Shown: positions 1-10,274, counted from the stretch's first letter. The stretch is DNA of 64,000 bases from Actinophytocola sp963729115 (GCA_963729115.1 CAVSMR010000017.1:124001-188000), one strand, 5' to 3'. The notes: generated by a model from the letters alone, not told the origin. Made by a program: numbers and translations.

Positions 1-57
1 TTCGCCCCGGTCCGGCAGGACCTGGAAGAGCTCGCGCACCGCCGGACCAACGGCTGA
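1..57 (+). CDS. C-terminal end of an upstream gene (partial)
   Basis: An open frame enters from the left edge and ends at TGA 55-57, giving only the last 18 residues, which are charged and end in Asn-Gly. It lies 16 bp before asnB on the same strand, so it is probably the preceding gene of the same operon. Too little is visible to name it. Confidence 0.55.
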   Translation, partial: FAPVRQDLEELAHRRTNG

Positions 58-73
58 GAGGCAGCGAAAACCC

Positions 74-1984
74 ATGTGCGGCATCGCAGGCACGTATCTC
101 TGGTCCGACGGCGGCGCGCTGACCGACCGGCTCACCGACACGCTCGCGCACCGCGGGCCGGACGGTGCCGGCCGCTACGCCCACCGCGCCGGAGCCGGCG
201 ATGTCCACCTGGGACACAGGCGGCTGTCCATCATCGACCTGACCGAGACCGGGGCCCAGCCCATGGTCTCCGACGGCCTCGCCATCACCTACAACGGCGA
301 GCTGTACAACGCGCCGGAGCTGCGCGGTGAGCTGGCGTCGGCGGGCGTGCGCTTCCGCGGGACCTCGGACACCGAGGTCGTGCTGGAGGCGTTCCGGCGC
401 TGGGGCACGGACTGCCTGCCCCGGCTGCGCGGCATGTTCGCGTTCGGCATCTTCGACGAGCGCACCGGGGAGCTGACCCTGGTCCGCGACCAGCTCGGCA
501 TCAAGCCGCTGTTCGTGGTCCGCCGCGGCGGCGCCACGGTGTTCTCCTCCGAGCTCAAGGCGCTCGCGGCCGAGGTGGGTGGGCTCACGGTCGACGACGG
601 CGCCCTCGTCGCGTCGCTGCTCTACTACTGGGTCCCCGACCAGCGGTGCGCCTACCGCGAGGCGGAGAAGCTGCGGCCCGGCTCGTGGCTGCGGCTGCGC
701 CCGGACGGCAGCGAGCAGCGCGGCGTCTACTGGGACATCAAGGAGGTCGCGGCGGAGGCTCAGGAGCTGCCGCCGCTGGACCTCGCCGAGGTGATCGCGG
801 ACTCGACCCGCAAGCACCTGCTCTCCGACGTCCCGGTCGCCACGTTCCTCTCCGGCGGGCTCGACTCGAGCTACCTGACCGCGCTCGCGGCTCGCTTCCA
901 GCCCGGGATCTCCGCGTACACCATCGGTTTCCGCGCCGAGGACGCCAAGTTCGAGGCGATGCCCGACGACCTGAAGTACGCCCGCGTCGTCGCCGAGAAG
1001 TTCGGCGTGGACCTGCACGAGATCGAGATCGCGCCGCAGGTGCTCGACCTGCTGCCGAAGATGACCTACCACCTCGACGAGCCGATCGGCGACCCCGCGG
1101 CCATCAACACGTACCTGATCTGCATGGCCGCGCGCGAGGCCGGCGTCAAGGTGATGCTGTCCGGGATGGGCGCCGACGAGCTCTTCGCCGGCTACCGCAA
1201 GCACTACGCGAACCTGCTGGCGCTGCGCTACCAGCAGGTGCCCGGCCTGGTCCGCCGTCCTATCGAGACGGTCGTGGACCGGCTGCCGGTGGCGACCGCC
1301 AAGCGCGGCTACCGGTCGGTGCGGTTCGCCAAGCGGTTCCTGTCCTTCGCCGAGCTGCCGGAGGAGACCGCGTTCCGCCGCAGCTACACGATGTACGACC
1401 GCACCGAGCTGCTCGACCTGGTCAACCCGGACCTGCTCGAGACCGTCGACGACGTGCTGACCGAGCACGCGGACACCTACCACGACAACGCGCTCGCCGA
1501 CCACGTGAACCGGATGTGCCTGGCCGACGCCCGGCTGTTCCTGCCCGGGCTGAACCTCGCCTACACCGACCGGTCGAGCATGGCCGCGTCGACCGAGGTG
1601 CGGGTGCCGTTCGTGGACGTCGAGGTCGTCAAGGCCGCCTTCCGGATCCCCGGCAAGGACAAGATCTCCGGCCGGCAGGGCAAGGCGGCGCTCAAGCACG
1701 CGGCGTCCTCGATCCTGCCCAAGGAGATCGTCTACCGCCCCAAGGGCCTGTTCAGCGCGCCGCTGCGGGCGTGGATGAGCCGTGACCTGGCGCCGCTCGT
1801 GCGCGAGGTCGTCAACGACGGCCTGGTGGTGAGCTCCGGCCTGCTGCGCAAGGAGGCGCTGCAGCGGCTGGTCGCCGAGGACGCCGCCGGGCAACAGGAC
1901 CGGTCCAAGCACCTCTGGCACGTGCTGACCCTCGAGTACTGGCTGCGCGGCGCCACCGCCGCCGATCGCGTTTCCGCCGCATAG
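74..1984 (+). CDS. asnB: asparagine synthase (glutamine-hydrolysing)
   Basis: This 636-residue protein starts MCGIAG, so Cys2 is exposed as the N-terminal glutaminase nucleophile (class II amidotransferase domain, about residues 2-190). The ATP-pyrophosphatase loop SGGLDSS sits near residue 259 in the synthetase domain. The family makes asparagine from aspartate, glutamine and ATP. Copies inside polysaccharide clusters are often suspected of amidating uronic acids instead, which is inference here. The ATG is fixed by the Cys2 requirement, with a GAGAGG stretch about 12 nt upstream. It lies 12 bp before the bi-domain oxidoreductase and appears to open the visible operon. Confidence 0.93.
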   Translation: MCGIAGTYLWSDGGALTDRLTDTLAHRGPDGAGRYAHRAGAGDVHLGHRRLSIIDLTETGAQPMVSDGLAITYNGELYNAPELRGELASAGVRFRGTSDTEVVLEAFRRWGTDCLPRLRGMFAFGIFDERTGELTLVRDQLGIKPLFVVRRGGATVFSSELKALAAEVGGLTVDDGALVASLLYYWVPDQRCAYREAEKLRPGSWLRLRPDGSEQRGVYWDIKEVAAEAQELPPLDLAEVIADSTRKHLLSDVPVATFLSGGLDSSYLTALAARFQPGISAYTIGFRAEDAKFEAMPDDLKYARVVAEKFGVDLHEIEIAPQVLDLLPKMTYHLDEPIGDPAAINTYLICMAAREAGVKVMLSGMGADELFAGYRKHYANLLALRYQQVPGLVRRPIETVVDRLPVATAKRGYRSVRFAKRFLSFAELPEETAFRRSYTMYDRTELLDLVNPDLLETVDDVLTEHADTYHDNALADHVNRMCLADARLFLPGLNLAYTDRSSMAASTEVRVPFVDVEVVKAAFRIPGKDKISGRQGKAALKHAASSILPKEIVYRPKGLFSAPLRAWMSRDLAPLVREVVNDGLVVSSGLLRKEALQRLVAEDAAGQQDRSKHLWHVLTLEYWLRGATAADRVSAA

Positions 1985-1996
1985 AAGGACATCTCC

Positions 1997-4222
1997 GTGA
2001 AACAAGTTGTGCAGAACTACAAGAGTGGGGAGCTGACCCTGCTGGATGTGCCGGTGCCGGCGTGCAAGGCGGGCGGCGTGCTGGTCCGCACGTGCTACTC
2101 GCTGATCTCCACGGGCACCGAGATGATGAAGGTGTCCGAGGCGAGCCTGTCGTTGCTGGGCAAGGCGAAGGCCCGCCCGGACCAGGTCGCGAAGGTCGTG
2201 CAGAGCGTGGCCACCAACGGCCTGTCCGCCACCTACCGCAAGGTGACCAGCAAGCTCGACTCCTACACCCCGCTCGGCTACTCGCTCTGCGGCGTCGTGA
2301 CCGAGGTCGGCGCCGGCATCGACGACGTGGCGGTCGGCGACCTCGTGGCGTGCGCGGGCAACGAGCATGCGCTGCACGCCGAGCTGAACTGGGTGCCCAA
2401 GAACCTCTACGCGCGGGTGCCCGACGGCCTCGACCCGAGGCACGCGGCGTTCGGCACGGTCGGCTCGATCGCCATGCAGGGCGTGCGCCGCGGCGAGCCG
2501 CAGCTGGGCGACGTGGCACTGGTGATCGGCCTCGGGCTCATCGGCCAGCTGGTGGTGCAGCTGCTGGTCGCGTCCGGCGTGCGGGTGGTCGGCGTGGACC
2601 CCGACCCGGCGCGCTGCGAGCTGGCCGAGCGGCTCGGCGCGCTGGTGTGCGCGCACCCCGGCTCCGGTGTGGTGGACGCCGCGGTCGGCGAGCTGACCGG
2701 CGGGCACGGCGTGGACCAGGTGTACCTGGCGGCCGGTGGCCCGTCGAACGACCCGGTCGAGCTCGCCGCGAAGCTGGCGCGCGACCGCGGCACGGTCGTC
2801 GACATCGGCAAGTGCTCGCTGAACCTGCCGTGGAACGCCTACTACGAGAAGGAGCTGGACGTCCGGTTCTCCCGCTCGTACGGCCCCGGCCGCTACGACC
2901 CCTCCTACGAGCTGGAGGGCCGCGACTACCCGATCGGGTACGTGCGCTGGACCGAGCGGCGCAACCTGGAGTGCTTCCTCGACCTGGCCGCCCGCGGCCG
3001 CGTCGACGTCGAGCCGCTGATCTCGCACGTCGCCGACTTCGACTCGGCGCAGGAGACCTACCGCGCGCTCAACGAGGGCGCGCTCAAGGCCGTCGCGGTG
3101 CTGTTCCGCTACGCGGCGGACGACATCCCCACCGCGGCTCCGGTCGTCACGGTCCCGGTGACCGTCGCCGAGCACGCCGCCCCGCGCCGGCCGCTGCCGG
3201 TGCGCGGTGGGCCGGTGCGCGTCGGCTTCGTCGGCGCCGGCAACTACGCCTCCTCGATGCTGCTGCCGCACCTGACCGAGCGCGACGACGTGGCCCTGCG
3301 TCACGTCGTCACGACCTCGGCGCTGTCCGCGGCCAACGCACAGCGCAAGTTCGGCTTCGCCGCCGCGTCCACCGAGCTCGACGACGTGCTGTCCAATGAC
3401 GACATCGACGCCGTGTTCGTGGTGACCCGGCACAGCTCGCACGCCGAGCTGACCGCCCGCGCGCTGCGGGCCGGCAAGGCCGTGTTCGTGGAGAAGCCGC
3501 TCGCGCTGTCCGAGGCCGAGCTCGCGATCGTGCTGGACGCGATCGCGGAGTCGGGCAACGACCGGCTGCAGGTCGGCTTCAACCGCCGCTTCGCCCCGCT
3601 GCTGCGCCAGGCCAAAGCGGAGTTCGGCACCCGGGTGGGCCCGGCGTCGGTGCGCTACCTGGTCAACGCCGGCACGCTCGACCACGGCTCCTGGTACAAC
3701 CAGGCCGGCAGCGAGGGCACCCGGTTCGCCGGCGAGGGCGGCCACTTCGTCGACACGATGAGCTGGCTGCTCGACGCCGACCCGGTGTCGGTGTTCGCCA
3801 CCGCCACTCCCGGCCAGGACGACCTGCAGATCCTGCTGCGCTACCCGGACGGCTCGACCGCGGCGCTGACCTATGCCACCTCCGGCGCGCCCGGCTTCCC
3901 CAAGGAGACGCTGGACCTGCTGGCGGACCGCAAGGTGCTGCGGCTGGACGACTTCGTCAAGGCGAGCGTGAACTTCTCCACGCAGGGCAAGAAGCGCTGG
4001 CTGAGCTCGCGGCTGCCGAAGGGCCGGGACAAGGGCCAGCGCTTCGAGCTGGACGCCTTCCTGTCCGCGGCCGCGAACGGCGGCGCCATGCCGGTGCCGG
4101 TCGACTCGCTCGTCGCGACCACGCTCGCCACGCTCGCCGTGCAGGCCAGCCTGAACAACGGTGCGCCGGTCCGCCTCGAGCTGCCCGCCCGCACCCCCGC
4201 ACCCAACGGGTCGCGCGCATGA
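1997..4222 (+). CDS. bi-domain oxidoreductase: zinc-type alcohol dehydrogenase fused to Gfo/Idh/MocA
   Basis: The 741-residue protein joins two NAD(P)-dependent domains. The N-terminal half is an MDR alcohol/threonine dehydrogenase-like domain, with a Rossmann motif GLGLIGQ near residue 175. The C-terminal half, from about residue 405, is a Gfo/Idh/MocA oxidoreductase with GFVGAGNYASS and the EKPLAL motif near 498. Fusions of this kind recur in exopolysaccharide loci beside heparinase-like genes, and may oxidise and reduce a sugar in sequence. The substrate is unknown. The start is GTG. The 3' end overlaps the heparinase gene by 4 bp (ATGA), implying translational coupling. Confidence 0.88.
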   Translation: MKQVVQNYKSGELTLLDVPVPACKAGGVLVRTCYSLISTGTEMMKVSEASLSLLGKAKARPDQVAKVVQSVATNGLSATYRKVTSKLDSYTPLGYSLCGVVTEVGAGIDDVAVGDLVACAGNEHALHAELNWVPKNLYARVPDGLDPRHAAFGTVGSIAMQGVRRGEPQLGDVALVIGLGLIGQLVVQLLVASGVRVVGVDPDPARCELAERLGALVCAHPGSGVVDAAVGELTGGHGVDQVYLAAGGPSNDPVELAAKLARDRGTVVDIGKCSLNLPWNAYYEKELDVRFSRSYGPGRYDPSYELEGRDYPIGYVRWTERRNLECFLDLAARGRVDVEPLISHVADFDSAQETYRALNEGALKAVAVLFRYAADDIPTAAPVVTVPVTVAEHAAPRRPLPVRGGPVRVGFVGAGNYASSMLLPHLTERDDVALRHVVTTSALSAANAQRKFGFAAASTELDDVLSNDDIDAVFVVTRHSSHAELTARALRAGKAVFVEKPLALSEAELAIVLDAIAESGNDRLQVGFNRRFAPLLRQAKAEFGTRVGPASVRYLVNAGTLDHGSWYNQAGSEGTRFAGEGGHFVDTMSWLLDADPVSVFATATPGQDDLQILLRYPDGSTAALTYATSGAPGFPKETLDLLADRKVLRLDDFVKASVNFSTQGKKRWLSSRLPKGRDKGQRFELDAFLSAAANGGAMPVPVDSLVATTLATLAVQASLNNGAPVRLELPARTPAPNGSRA

Positions 4223-6195
4223 TGTCGCCCGGCTGGTACCTGCGCCGGCTGTCCCGCATGGGCCCGCGCGAGGTCGCCGGCCGCGCGGGTGACGTGCTGC
4301 GCAAGCGGCGCTGGCGCGGCGAGTACCAGCGCCCGAAGCGCCCGGACCCGTTGCGGCACCGGGAGTTCACCAGCGGGTTCGGCACCGCCGTCGCGCTGCC
4401 GGAGGTACCGGCCGACGCGGTGAAGCAGCTCGTGGAGACCGCCGAGGAGCTGATGGCCGGGCGCGCCGAGTACTTCGGCGTGCCGCGTACCGACCTGGTC
4501 GCGCCGGACTGGTCGGCCGACCCGCGGACGGGCCGCGCGGCACCGGCGGGCACCTACGCCTTCGACATCGCCTACCGCGACGAGGACGCGGTCGGCGACA
4601 TCAAGCAGATCTGGGAGCCCTCGCGCCACCAGCACCTGACCGTGCTCGCCGCGGCGTACGCGCTGACCGGCGAGGAGCGCTACGCCGAGCGCGTCGCCGA
4701 GCACCTGCGCGACTGGTGGGCGGCCAACCCGCCGCTCGCGAGCGTGCACTGGGTGAGCGGCATCGAGCTCGGCATCCGGCTGATCTCGTGGGTCTGGGTG
4801 CGCCGGCTGCTCGACGGCTGGCCGGGCGCGCCCGCGCTGTTCGAGGACAACCCCGAGGCGCTGCACCAGATCTGGTACCACCAGCGCTGGCTCGCGGCGT
4901 TCCGCAGCCAGGGCTCCTCGGCGAACAACCACGTCATCGCCGAGGCAGCGGGCCTGCTCGCGGCCGCGGCGGCGTTCCCGTGGTTCCCGCAGTCGACCGG
5001 CTGGCGGACCGAGGCGCTCGGCGCGCTCGACGAGCACCTGCAGGCCAACACCTTCGGCACCGGGCTCAACCGCGAGCTGGCCACCGAGTACCACGGCCTC
5101 GTGCTCGAGCTCGGGCTCGTGGGCGCGATCGAGGCGCACGCCGCGGGTGCCGCGGTGCCGGAGACGACCCGGCTCGTGCTGCTGCGGATGTCCGACGCGC
5201 TCGCCGCGATCGTCGACACCGAGCTGCACCCGCCGCGCCAGGGCGACGCCGACGACGGCTTCGGGCTGGTCGTCGACGGAACCGGCACGCACCGGTGGGG
5301 GTCGCTGCTCGCGACCGGCGACGCGTTGTTCGGCCGCCGTCCCTGGTGGCCCGAGGTGCCCGGCAGCGACGTCCGCACGCCACTGCTGGCCGCGCTGGCG
5401 AGCAGCTCCCGCCCGGGCAACGGTTTCCGGGTGACGGCGCCGCGGCCGGCGAAGCGCCCGGTACACCTGACCGACGCCGGCCTGACGATCCTGCGGTCGG
5501 CCGCCGAGTCCAACGGCACCGGCGGCGAGGTGTGGTGCCGCTGCGACGGCGGCCCGCACGGCTTCCTCTCCATCGCCGCGCACGCGCACGCCGACGCGCT
5601 GTCGGTGGAGGTCCGCCACGCGGGCGTGGACGTGCTCGCCGACCCCGGCACCTACTGCTACCACGGGCAGCCGACGTGGCGGTCGTACTTCCGGTCCACC
5701 CGCGGGCACAACACGCTGGAGCTGGACGGCGCCGACCAGTCCACCTCGGGCGGCCCGTTCCTGTGGACCCGGCAGGCGGCCACCACGGTGCTCGCCGCCG
5801 GGGACGCCCGCTGGCAGGCCGAGCACGACGGGTACGCCCCGGCGACGCACCGCCGCACGGTCGAGCTGACCGGCCCGGAGCTGCGGGTCACCGACGAGGT
5901 GCGCTCGGCCACCGAGCACGCCGGCCGGCTCACGTTCCACCTCGGCCCCGAGGTCACCGTCGAGCTCGACGGGCACACCGCGCACCTGAGCTGGACCGGA
6001 CACGGCGGCGTGCACACCGCCGTGCTGGCACTCCCGGCGGACCTGTCGTGGTCCGCGCACCGCGGCGAGACCGAGCCCCCGCTGGGCTGGTACTCGCCCG
6101 GGTTCGGCCGCCGCGAGCCCACCTGGGCCCTCGTCGGCAGCGGCAGGGTTCGTGACGGCGACACCCTGACCACCCTGCTCCGCTTCGATCGCTAG
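4219..6195 (+). CDS. heparinase II/III family protein (polysaccharide lyase-like)
   Basis: The 658-residue protein has an N-terminal alpha-helical toroid-like part (about 30-400) and a C-terminal heparinase II/III beta-sandwich with the His-rich HAHADALS motif near residue 454 and a following ADPGTY segment. The family cleaves uronate-containing polysaccharides by beta-elimination. No clear signal peptide is visible, so export is uncertain. It overlaps the upstream oxidoreductase by ATGA, and two adjacent ATG codons are possible starts. Placed with polymerase and transferase genes, it probably trims or remodels the polymer made by this locus. Confidence 0.87.
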   Translation: MMSPGWYLRRLSRMGPREVAGRAGDVLRKRRWRGEYQRPKRPDPLRHREFTSGFGTAVALPEVPADAVKQLVETAEELMAGRAEYFGVPRTDLVAPDWSADPRTGRAAPAGTYAFDIAYRDEDAVGDIKQIWEPSRHQHLTVLAAAYALTGEERYAERVAEHLRDWWAANPPLASVHWVSGIELGIRLISWVWVRRLLDGWPGAPALFEDNPEALHQIWYHQRWLAAFRSQGSSANNHVIAEAAGLLAAAAAFPWFPQSTGWRTEALGALDEHLQANTFGTGLNRELATEYHGLVLELGLVGAIEAHAAGAAVPETTRLVLLRMSDALAAIVDTELHPPRQGDADDGFGLVVDGTGTHRWGSLLATGDALFGRRPWWPEVPGSDVRTPLLAALASSSRPGNGFRVTAPRPAKRPVHLTDAGLTILRSAAESNGTGGEVWCRCDGGPHGFLSIAAHAHADALSVEVRHAGVDVLADPGTYCYHGQPTWRSYFRSTRGHNTLELDGADQSTSGGPFLWTRQAATTVLAAGDARWQAEHDGYAPATHRRTVELTGPELRVTDEVRSATEHAGRLTFHLGPEVTVELDGHTAHLSWTGHGGVHTAVLALPADLSWSAHRGETEPPLGWYSPGFGRREPTWALVGSGRVRDGDTLTTLLRFDR

Positions 6196-6210
6196 CCCTG
6201 GAGGCTCCCT

Positions 6211-7758
6211 GTGAACACCCGGCCGTGGACCCGCACCACCCGTCTGGTGGTGCTGTGTGCACTGTCGTCCCTGCTGTTCGCGTGCTCCGCGTCCCCACCC
6301 GAGCAACCCGGCGCGACGACCGACGGTGGTACCGACGCCACCGGCGGCGGCGGGTCCGTCCCGGCGGCCGACCTCCGCGGCACGGCGGTGTGCGGGCACA
6401 CGAAGCCCGGCCCGAAGACCGCGCCGGCCGGCGCGGTGACGGTGGCACCCGGCGACGACCTCGCCGCGAAGACCGAGGCCAGCCCGGCGGGCACCACGTT
6501 CTGGCTCGCCCCCGGCACCCACCATCTCGGCGACGGCGAGTACGACCAGGTGATGGCGAAGGCCGGCAACGCCTACCTCGGCGCGCCGGGCGCCGTGCTC
6601 GACGGCCGGCGGATCAACCAGTACGCCTTCTCCGGTCCCGCCGAGGATGTCACCATCGCGCACCTGACCGTGCGCGGCTTCGTCGCCCCCCGCGACGAAG
6701 GCGTGGTCAACCACGACTCCGCCGACGGCTGGACCATCGAGTACAGCACGATCACCCGCAACGACGGCGCCGGCCTGATGGCGGGCACGGGCCAGCAGGT
6801 GCGCGCGAACTGCCTGAAGGACAACGGCCAGTACGGCATCAACGCCTACCAGGCCGGCAACGGCATCACCGGCATGGTCGTCGAGGGCAACGAGATCACC
6901 GGCAACAACACCGGTGACTGGGAGGCCAAGATCGACGGGTGCGGCTGCAGCGGCGGCGCCAAGTTCTGGGCCGTCAACCGCGCCGACGTGCGGGGCAACT
7001 GGGTGCACGACAACCACGGCGTCGGCCTGTGGGCCGACACCAACAACAACGACTTCCTCATCGAGAAGAACGTGATCGAGGGCAACGACGGCCCCGCGCT
7101 GTTCTACGAGATCAGCTACAACGCGACCATCCGCGACAACGTCATGCGGCGCAACAACCTGGTGGAGGGCAAGCGGTTCGCGGACCGCAACGACGACTTC
7201 CCCGCCGCCACCGTCTACCTGTCCGAGTCCGGCGGGGAACCACGGATCAAGGCCCGGACGAGCAAGCTCGACGTCTACCGCAACGCGTTCGTCGACAACT
7301 GGAACGGCATCACGGTGTGGGAGAACGCCGACCGGTTCTGCAACAGCCCGGCCAACACCTCCGGCGACTGCACGCTGCTCGTCAAGGACAAGTCGAAGTG
7401 CGCGCAGCCGACGATCAAGGACAAGCCGTACTACGACGACTGCCGGTGGCGCAGCCAGAACGTCGACATCCACGACAACACGTTCGTGGTCGACACCGCG
7501 GCCCTGAAGTGCGACATGTGCGCGCGGATGGCCCTGCTGTCGAACTACGGCACGTACCCGGACTGGTCCCCCTACCGCGCGGACGTCGTGCAGCAGGCGA
7601 TCACGCGCGACCAGAACAACCACTGGCGGGCCAACCAGTACACCGGCCCGTGGTCGTTCGTGGTCGGCGACCCCAGCAACGTGATCGACCGCGGCGCCTG
7701 GCAGGCATCGCCGTACGGCCAGGACGAGAACAGCAACTTCGCGGATTCGGGCGGCTGA
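6211..7758 (+). CDS. right-handed parallel beta-helix lipoprotein
   Basis: The 515-residue protein begins with a basic stretch, a hydrophobic core and a lipobox ending in LLFAC (Cys25), so it is a predicted lipoprotein. After a Gly/Thr-rich linker, repeated strand-turn units rich in Asn (for example ITRNDGAG, VEGNEITGN, IRDNVMRRNN) indicate a right-handed parallel beta-helix typical of polysaccharide lyases and epimerases. Several Cys pairs are present. The start is GTG 6211, 15 bp after the heparinase stop. A role in binding or modifying the exported polymer is inferred from context. Confidence 0.85.
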   Translation: MNTRPWTRTTRLVVLCALSSLLFACSASPPEQPGATTDGGTDATGGGGSVPAADLRGTAVCGHTKPGPKTAPAGAVTVAPGDDLAAKTEASPAGTTFWLAPGTHHLGDGEYDQVMAKAGNAYLGAPGAVLDGRRINQYAFSGPAEDVTIAHLTVRGFVAPRDEGVVNHDSADGWTIEYSTITRNDGAGLMAGTGQQVRANCLKDNGQYGINAYQAGNGITGMVVEGNEITGNNTGDWEAKIDGCGCSGGAKFWAVNRADVRGNWVHDNHGVGLWADTNNNDFLIEKNVIEGNDGPALFYEISYNATIRDNVMRRNNLVEGKRFADRNDDFPAATVYLSESGGEPRIKARTSKLDVYRNAFVDNWNGITVWENADRFCNSPANTSGDCTLLVKDKSKCAQPTIKDKPYYDDCRWRSQNVDIHDNTFVVDTAALKCDMCARMALLSNYGTYPDWSPYRADVVQQAITRDQNNHWRANQYTGPWSFVVGDPSNVIDRGAWQASPYGQDENSNFADSGG

Positions 7759-7759
7759 G

Positions 7760-9007
7760 ATGTACATGACGACGCAACGCCGGCCAGTGGTCGGCGCGAC
7801 CTTCCTCCCCGGCGGCGCCGCGGGCACCCCGCGGCTCGTCGGCGTGGTCTGGGCGCTGCTGGTGATCAACACGCTCGGCTCGCAGGGCGCGGTCACCATC
7901 GTGACGATCCCGCGGTCGGTGACGCAGCTGGTCACGATGGGCGCCCTGGTGGCCGCGTTCGTGCTGGCGCTGATGCTGAACCCGCGCGTGCAGCTCCGGC
8001 CGAGCGCGCTGTTACTGCTGCTCACCCTGCTCATCGTCCTCAGCCTGCTGTCCAGCGCCCGCCTCGAGTCCGGCTACGGCGCGTTCTTCCGGTGCGGGCG
8101 GCTCGCGCTGTTCGTCGCGACGCTCTGGTTGCTGACGCGGTGGTGGGACGACGCCGTGACGATGGCCCGCCACCACATCCGGGCGATCGGCGCGGTCCTG
8201 GCGACCGTCGCGGTCGGCATGGTGGCCGCGCCCGGGCTCGCCTTCCCGGATTTCTACAGCGGCCGCCTGGTCGGCACGATCTGGCCGATGACGCCGCCGC
8301 AGATCGGCTTCTACGCGGCGACCGTGATCGGCATGACCGTGCTGTTCTGGCTCGCCGGGCGCACCCCGTGGTCCAGCCTGCTCGTCGTGGCCGTGCCCGC
8401 GCTGGTGCTCCTGCTGCTCAGCCACACGAGAACCGCCACGATCGCGATGATCGTCGCCCTCGCGGTGGCGTTCGTGTCGCTGATCTCCACCTCGGCGCGG
8501 GCGCGCAAGGTGTTCAAGTGGACCGCCATGATCGCCGGCTTCGCGGCGGTCTTCCTCGGGCCCGCCCTGCAGGCATGGCTGCGGCGCGGGCAGGACGAGG
8601 AGGCGCTGAGCGACCTCACGGGCCGGCAGAAGGTGTGGGACGCGCTGCTCGCCGCGCCGCGCACCACCAGCCAGGAGCTGGTCGGCGTCGGTCTGGGGAA
8701 CAAGTCCTACGGCGGGCTGCCCATCGACTCGAGCTGGCTCGCCGTCTACCACGAGCAGGGCCTCATCGGGGTGGCCCTCGTGGTCGCCTTCGTCGGCACG
8801 CTGCTCGTCGTCGCCGTGTTGCGCCCGCCGTCGCCGGAGCGGGCCATGGCGCTGTTCCTCGTCGTCTACTGCGTCACCGCGTCCTACACCGAGGCCGGCC
8901 TCGGTGACGCGTCGCCGTACCTGCTGAACCTCGCGATCGCCGCGGCACTCCTGTTCGCCGGTGGCCGCCGGAAGACACTCGTCTCGCCGGCCGGGGTGGC
9001 CAGATGA
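7760..9007 (+). CDS. O-antigen ligase / Wzy-like polymerase membrane protein
   Basis: The 415-residue protein has roughly ten to twelve hydrophobic segments. A periplasmic-type loop near residues 310-340 contains GLGNKSYGG and DSSWLAVYHEQG, resembling the conserved loop of the Wzy_C/O-antigen ligase family, which polymerises or transfers undecaprenyl-linked glycans. It starts one base after the preceding stop, with a second ATG two codons later. It overlaps the next gene by ATGA. In this locus it is the best candidate polymerase, working with the flippase at 17252-18565. Confidence 0.87.
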   Translation: MYMTTQRRPVVGATFLPGGAAGTPRLVGVVWALLVINTLGSQGAVTIVTIPRSVTQLVTMGALVAAFVLALMLNPRVQLRPSALLLLLTLLIVLSLLSSARLESGYGAFFRCGRLALFVATLWLLTRWWDDAVTMARHHIRAIGAVLATVAVGMVAAPGLAFPDFYSGRLVGTIWPMTPPQIGFYAATVIGMTVLFWLAGRTPWSSLLVVAVPALVLLLLSHTRTATIAMIVALAVAFVSLISTSARARKVFKWTAMIAGFAAVFLGPALQAWLRRGQDEEALSDLTGRQKVWDALLAAPRTTSQELVGVGLGNKSYGGLPIDSSWLAVYHEQGLIGVALVVAFVGTLLVVAVLRPPSPERAMALFLVVYCVTASYTEAGLGDASPYLLNLAIAAALLFAGGRRKTLVSPAGVAR

Positions 9008-10230
9008 CCGGCGACCTGCGCGTGCTGGTCGTGCACAACAGGTACCGGTCCGAGCAACCCAGCGGGGAGGACCGCGTCGTCGACCAGGAGCTCGCGCTGC
9101 TGCGCTCCGCGGGCCACCGGGCCGAGCTGTTCGAACGGCGCAGCGACGACATCGCGTCGATGTCGCTGCCCCGCAAGATCGCCGTGCCGCTGCGGGTGCC
9201 GCGCAACCCGGCCGCGCGCGCCGACCTGGCCGCCGTGCTGCGGACCAGCCGGCCCGATGTGGTGCACGTGCACAACACGTTCCCGCTGCTGTCTCCCGCG
9301 GTGCTCGACGCGTGTGTCGCGGCCGGCGTGCCGGTGGTGGCCACGCTGCACAACTACACCCAGATCTGTCCCACGGGCACGCTCTACCGGGACGGGGCCG
9401 AGTGCCGTTCGTGCGTGGGCAAGCTGCCGCTGCCCGCCGTCCGCCACGGCTGCTACCGCGGCTCCCGGATCGCGAGCGTCCCCGTCGCGCTCAACCTCGC
9501 GGTCAACAGGCGCCGCTGGGCGGACTCGGTCGACCGTTTCTTCTGCATCTCCGCGGCGCAGCGGGACATCCTCGTGGCGTCCGGCATGCCGGCGGACCGG
9601 CTCGTCGTGAAGCACAACTTCGTGCCCGACCCCGGCACGCGCCGCCGCGGACCGGGCGAGCACGTCCTGTTCGTCGGTAGGCTGACGAGGGAGAAGGGGG
9701 TGCACCTGCTGATGGCGGCCTGGGACCAGATCGCGGCACGCGGCGGGCTCGGCGTCCCGCTCGTGCTGGCCGGGGCCGGGCCGCTGGCCGACGACGTCAC
9801 GCGGTGGGCTCGCGACCGGGACGACGTGCGCTACGTCGGCCTGCAGGACGCGGCTGGCTGCCGCGACCTCATGACGCGAGCGGCCACCGCGGTCGTGCCG
9901 TCGACCTGGCTGGAGGCATTCGGCCTCGTCGCGGTCGAGGCGATGGCGTGCGGCGTGCCGACCGTGGTCGCGGGGCACGGCGCGCTGGCCGAGCTCGTCC
10001 GCGACGGCGTGACCGGCGTGACCCACCGCCCCGGGGACGCGGGCTCGCTCGCCGACGCGATGCGGGAGGTCGTGACGGATCCGGCACGCAACCAGGCGCT
10101 CGGGAGCGCCGCCCGCGAGGACTACGAGCAGCGGTTCAGCCCCCGGGCCGGGCTCGCGAACCTGGAGGCCGGCTACCGGGCGGTGCTGGCGGGCACGGAG
10201 TCCGCGGCGGCCGGGACGAACACGGCTTGA
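9004..10230 (+). CDS. glycosyltransferase family 4 protein
   Basis: The 408-residue protein has the two-Rossmann GT-B layout. The N-terminal Glyco_transf_4 half contains the VVHVHNTFP segment, and the C-terminal glycosyltransferase group 1 half contains FVGRLTREKG and the EAFGLVAVEAMACG donor-binding motif (E-x7-E) near residue 305. It probably adds a sugar to the lipid-linked repeat unit on the cytoplasmic face. Donor and acceptor cannot be read from the sequence. It is coupled to the polymerase gene by a 4-bp overlap. Confidence 0.92.
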   Translation: MTGDLRVLVVHNRYRSEQPSGEDRVVDQELALLRSAGHRAELFERRSDDIASMSLPRKIAVPLRVPRNPAARADLAAVLRTSRPDVVHVHNTFPLLSPAVLDACVAAGVPVVATLHNYTQICPTGTLYRDGAECRSCVGKLPLPAVRHGCYRGSRIASVPVALNLAVNRRRWADSVDRFFCISAAQRDILVASGMPADRLVVKHNFVPDPGTRRRGPGEHVLFVGRLTREKGVHLLMAAWDQIAARGGLGVPLVLAGAGPLADDVTRWARDRDDVRYVGLQDAAGCRDLMTRAATAVVPSTWLEAFGLVAVEAMACGVPTVVAGHGALAELVRDGVTGVTHRPGDAGSLADAMREVVTDPARNQALGSAAREDYEQRFSPRAGLANLEAGYRAVLAGTESAAAGTNTA

Positions 10231-10274
10231 CCGGCGATCCATCCCAACCGGAGGGCACGCACGGAGTCGAGGCC

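Noticed and set aside
3871..8034. Minus-strand open frame of about 1390 codons
   Set aside because: It lies opposite the heparinase and beta-helix genes, which have clear motifs. The antisense protein is low complexity without motifs.
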